Part shown: piece after piece, positions 4,974 to 5,665 of the stretch
How positions within the stretch are numbered: the first letter of the stretch is position 1
How the letters are laid out: each line of letters opens with the position of its first letter
Source: Candidatus Krumholzibacteriia bacterium
Lineage (GTDB): Bacteria; Krumholzibacteriota; Krumholzibacteriia; Krumholzibacteriales; Krumholzibacteriaceae
Assembly (NCBI GenBank): GCA_028706585.1
Contig: JAQTVX010000154.1
Span: 1-5,665 of the forward strand
DNA: 5,665 nt
Direction of reading: 5' to 3'
The notes under the pieces: model-generated
Told to the model about the DNA's origin: nothing
The model's database searches: none
The model's input: the letters and a program-made list of their open reading frames with translations, nothing else
Made by a program: the position numbers and the translations under genes

Positions 4974-5665
4974 CTACTGGGGTATCTGCTGGTTCCGCTG
5001 CTGCTCCATCTGCGAGCGCGCCTCTCGGTCCCTCTGCTCCAGCTCGGCGTCGGACGGTCTCGTTCTCTTGAGCTCCGCCTTCTTGAGATTGCGTTCGTAG
5101 ATCTTTATCGGATAATCCTTGCGCCAGCTCGCGAGTTTCTCCTTGAAGAGCGCTTCCGTCTGCTGCGCCTTCATTTCCGCCTGCACCGTGGCGATGGCGG
5201 ATGCGTACGGCAGCGGTTGCGGCGCCTCGATCTTGTCGACCTTGACGATTGCCCATCCCCTCGGGACCTGGAATGGATCGGAGATTGCCCCCTCGGCGAG
5301 CGAGAACGCAACCGCATCATAGTCGGGAAACTCGCCCCTGGAAACGAGCCCCGTCCGGTTGCCGTCCGGGGCCGCCGTCTTGTCCTCGGCATAATTCTTG
5401 ATGAGCTTCGCGAAGGGCTCGCCCTTCTTCGCGAGCGCGGCCACCTCGTCCGCCTTTGCCTTGTCGCTCACGACAATGATCGAGAAATTGCGCTTCTCCG
5501 GCCCCGCCAGCTCGTCCTTGTGAGTGTCATAGTAATCCTTCACATCCAGTTCATTCACCGCCACCTGGTCCGTGATCTGATCCTTGTACATCGTGCTGAC
5601 GAGGAATCTCTCCTTCTTCGCCTTTAAATCCTTCGCCACCTCGGGGATTTCCAGAACCTTGAGAG
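4974..5665 (-). CDS. Parvulin-type (PpiC/SurA-like) foldase, 5' end outside window
   Basis: The reading frame is open to the window edge and ends in TAG at 4974-4976, giving 229 visible residues. The visible part begins with a helical segment (AKDLKAKKERFLVSTMYK) like the SurA/PpiC N-terminal chaperone region. The motif ELDVKDYYDTHKDEL follows, typical of the helix just before a parvulin domain. Visible residues 57-144 then resemble a parvulin (peptidyl-prolyl cis/trans isomerase) fold. The domain looks degenerate: the usual AHILV-like strand reads NFSIIVV, and the usual FGYHL-like end reads RGWAIVKV, so both conserved histidines are absent. A chaperone role in the periplasm or envelope is more likely than efficient isomerase activity. 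The tail after the domain is charged and glutamine-rich. The signal sequence would lie in the missing part. A GTG at 5639 could serve as a start codon, but the frame continues upstream with family-like sequence (LKVLEIPEV), so I treat the gene as truncated by the window. Confidence 0.8.
   Translation of the reverse strand, partial: LKVLEIPEVAKDLKAKKERFLVSTMYKDQITDQVAVNELDVKDYYDTHKDELAGPEKRNFSIIVVSDKAKADEVAALAKKGEPFAKLIKNYAEDKTAAPDGNRTGLVSRGEFPDYDAVAFSLAEGAISDPFQVPRGWAIVKVDKIEAPQPLPYASAIATVQAEMKAQQTEALFKEKLASWRKDYPIKIYERNLKKAELKRTRPSDAELEQRDREARSQMEQQRNQQIPQ

Larger units (their letters stand above)
1..5665 (-). other. Seven-gene co-directional cluster, probable single operon
   Basis: All seven genes are on the minus strand. 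Successive stop-to-start distances are 17, 13 and 5 bases, then an 8-base overlap, a 1-base gap and a 4-base overlap. No gap can hold a separate promoter plus leader, and I see no hairpin with a T-run between genes. This is the pattern of one polycistronic message with coupled translation. Both ends of the cluster lie outside the window, so its promoter and terminator are not visible. Promoters inside coding sequence cannot be excluded by eye. Confidence 0.85.

Noticed and set aside
4957..5256. Extended N-terminus of the lipoprotein foldase to 5256
   Set aside because: The extension reads out of frame through the upstream foldase gene and is low in family-like content. The ATG at 4956 opens a convincing lipoprotein signal.
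1..5665. Search for mobile elements, CRISPR repeats, tRNA or phage-type genes
   Set aside because: The window is nearly all coding in seven housekeeping-type genes, with no direct or inverted repeat array and no gap larger than 17 bases.

Overview
The window holds one tightly packed, single-direction gene cluster. All seven genes lie on the minus strand, so transcription runs from position 5665 towards 1. The DNA is clearly GC-rich, roughly 60% by eye, and the codon use looks even across genes, with no sign of recent insertion or transfer. SurA, a lipoprotein foldase and FtsEX point to a diderm (outer-membrane) bacterium. No gene fixes the phylum. The layout would suit an uncultured or candidate-phylum member of the FCB/Gemmatimonadota type, but that is a weak inference.

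In reading order the genes are: (1) a parvulin-type (PpiC/SurA-like) foldase whose 5' end lies beyond the window (4974-5665); (2) a predicted lipoprotein parvulin foldase (4039-4956); (3) a SurA-type periplasmic chaperone with two parvulin domains (2682-4025); (4) a 95-residue S4-domain RNA-binding protein resembling RqcP/Hsp15 (2389-2676); (5) PdxA of vitamin B6 synthesis (1374-2396); (6) FtsE, the ATPase of the FtsEX complex (584-1372); and (7) FtsX, its membrane partner, cut by the window edge (1-587). The gaps are 17, 13 and 5 bases, then an 8-base overlap, a 1-base gap and a 4-base ATGA overlap. No stretch is long enough for a separate promoter or terminator, and no non-coding region exceeds 20 bases. 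I see no RNA genes, CRISPR arrays, insertion sequences or repeats.

The first three genes form an envelope protein-folding block with four parvulin domains. Only one of them, the first domain of SurA, keeps the full set of expected active-site residues. The surA-pdxA neighbourhood recalls the lptD-surA-pdxA order of Escherichia coli, here with an S4 gene in between and ftsEX behind. The cluster therefore joins outer-membrane protein folding, translation quality control, cofactor synthesis and control of peptidoglycan hydrolysis. All are known families. The points most worth a second look are the graded loss of parvulin active sites, the swapped active/inactive order in SurA, and two substitutions in PdxA, one of them at a metal-ligand position.
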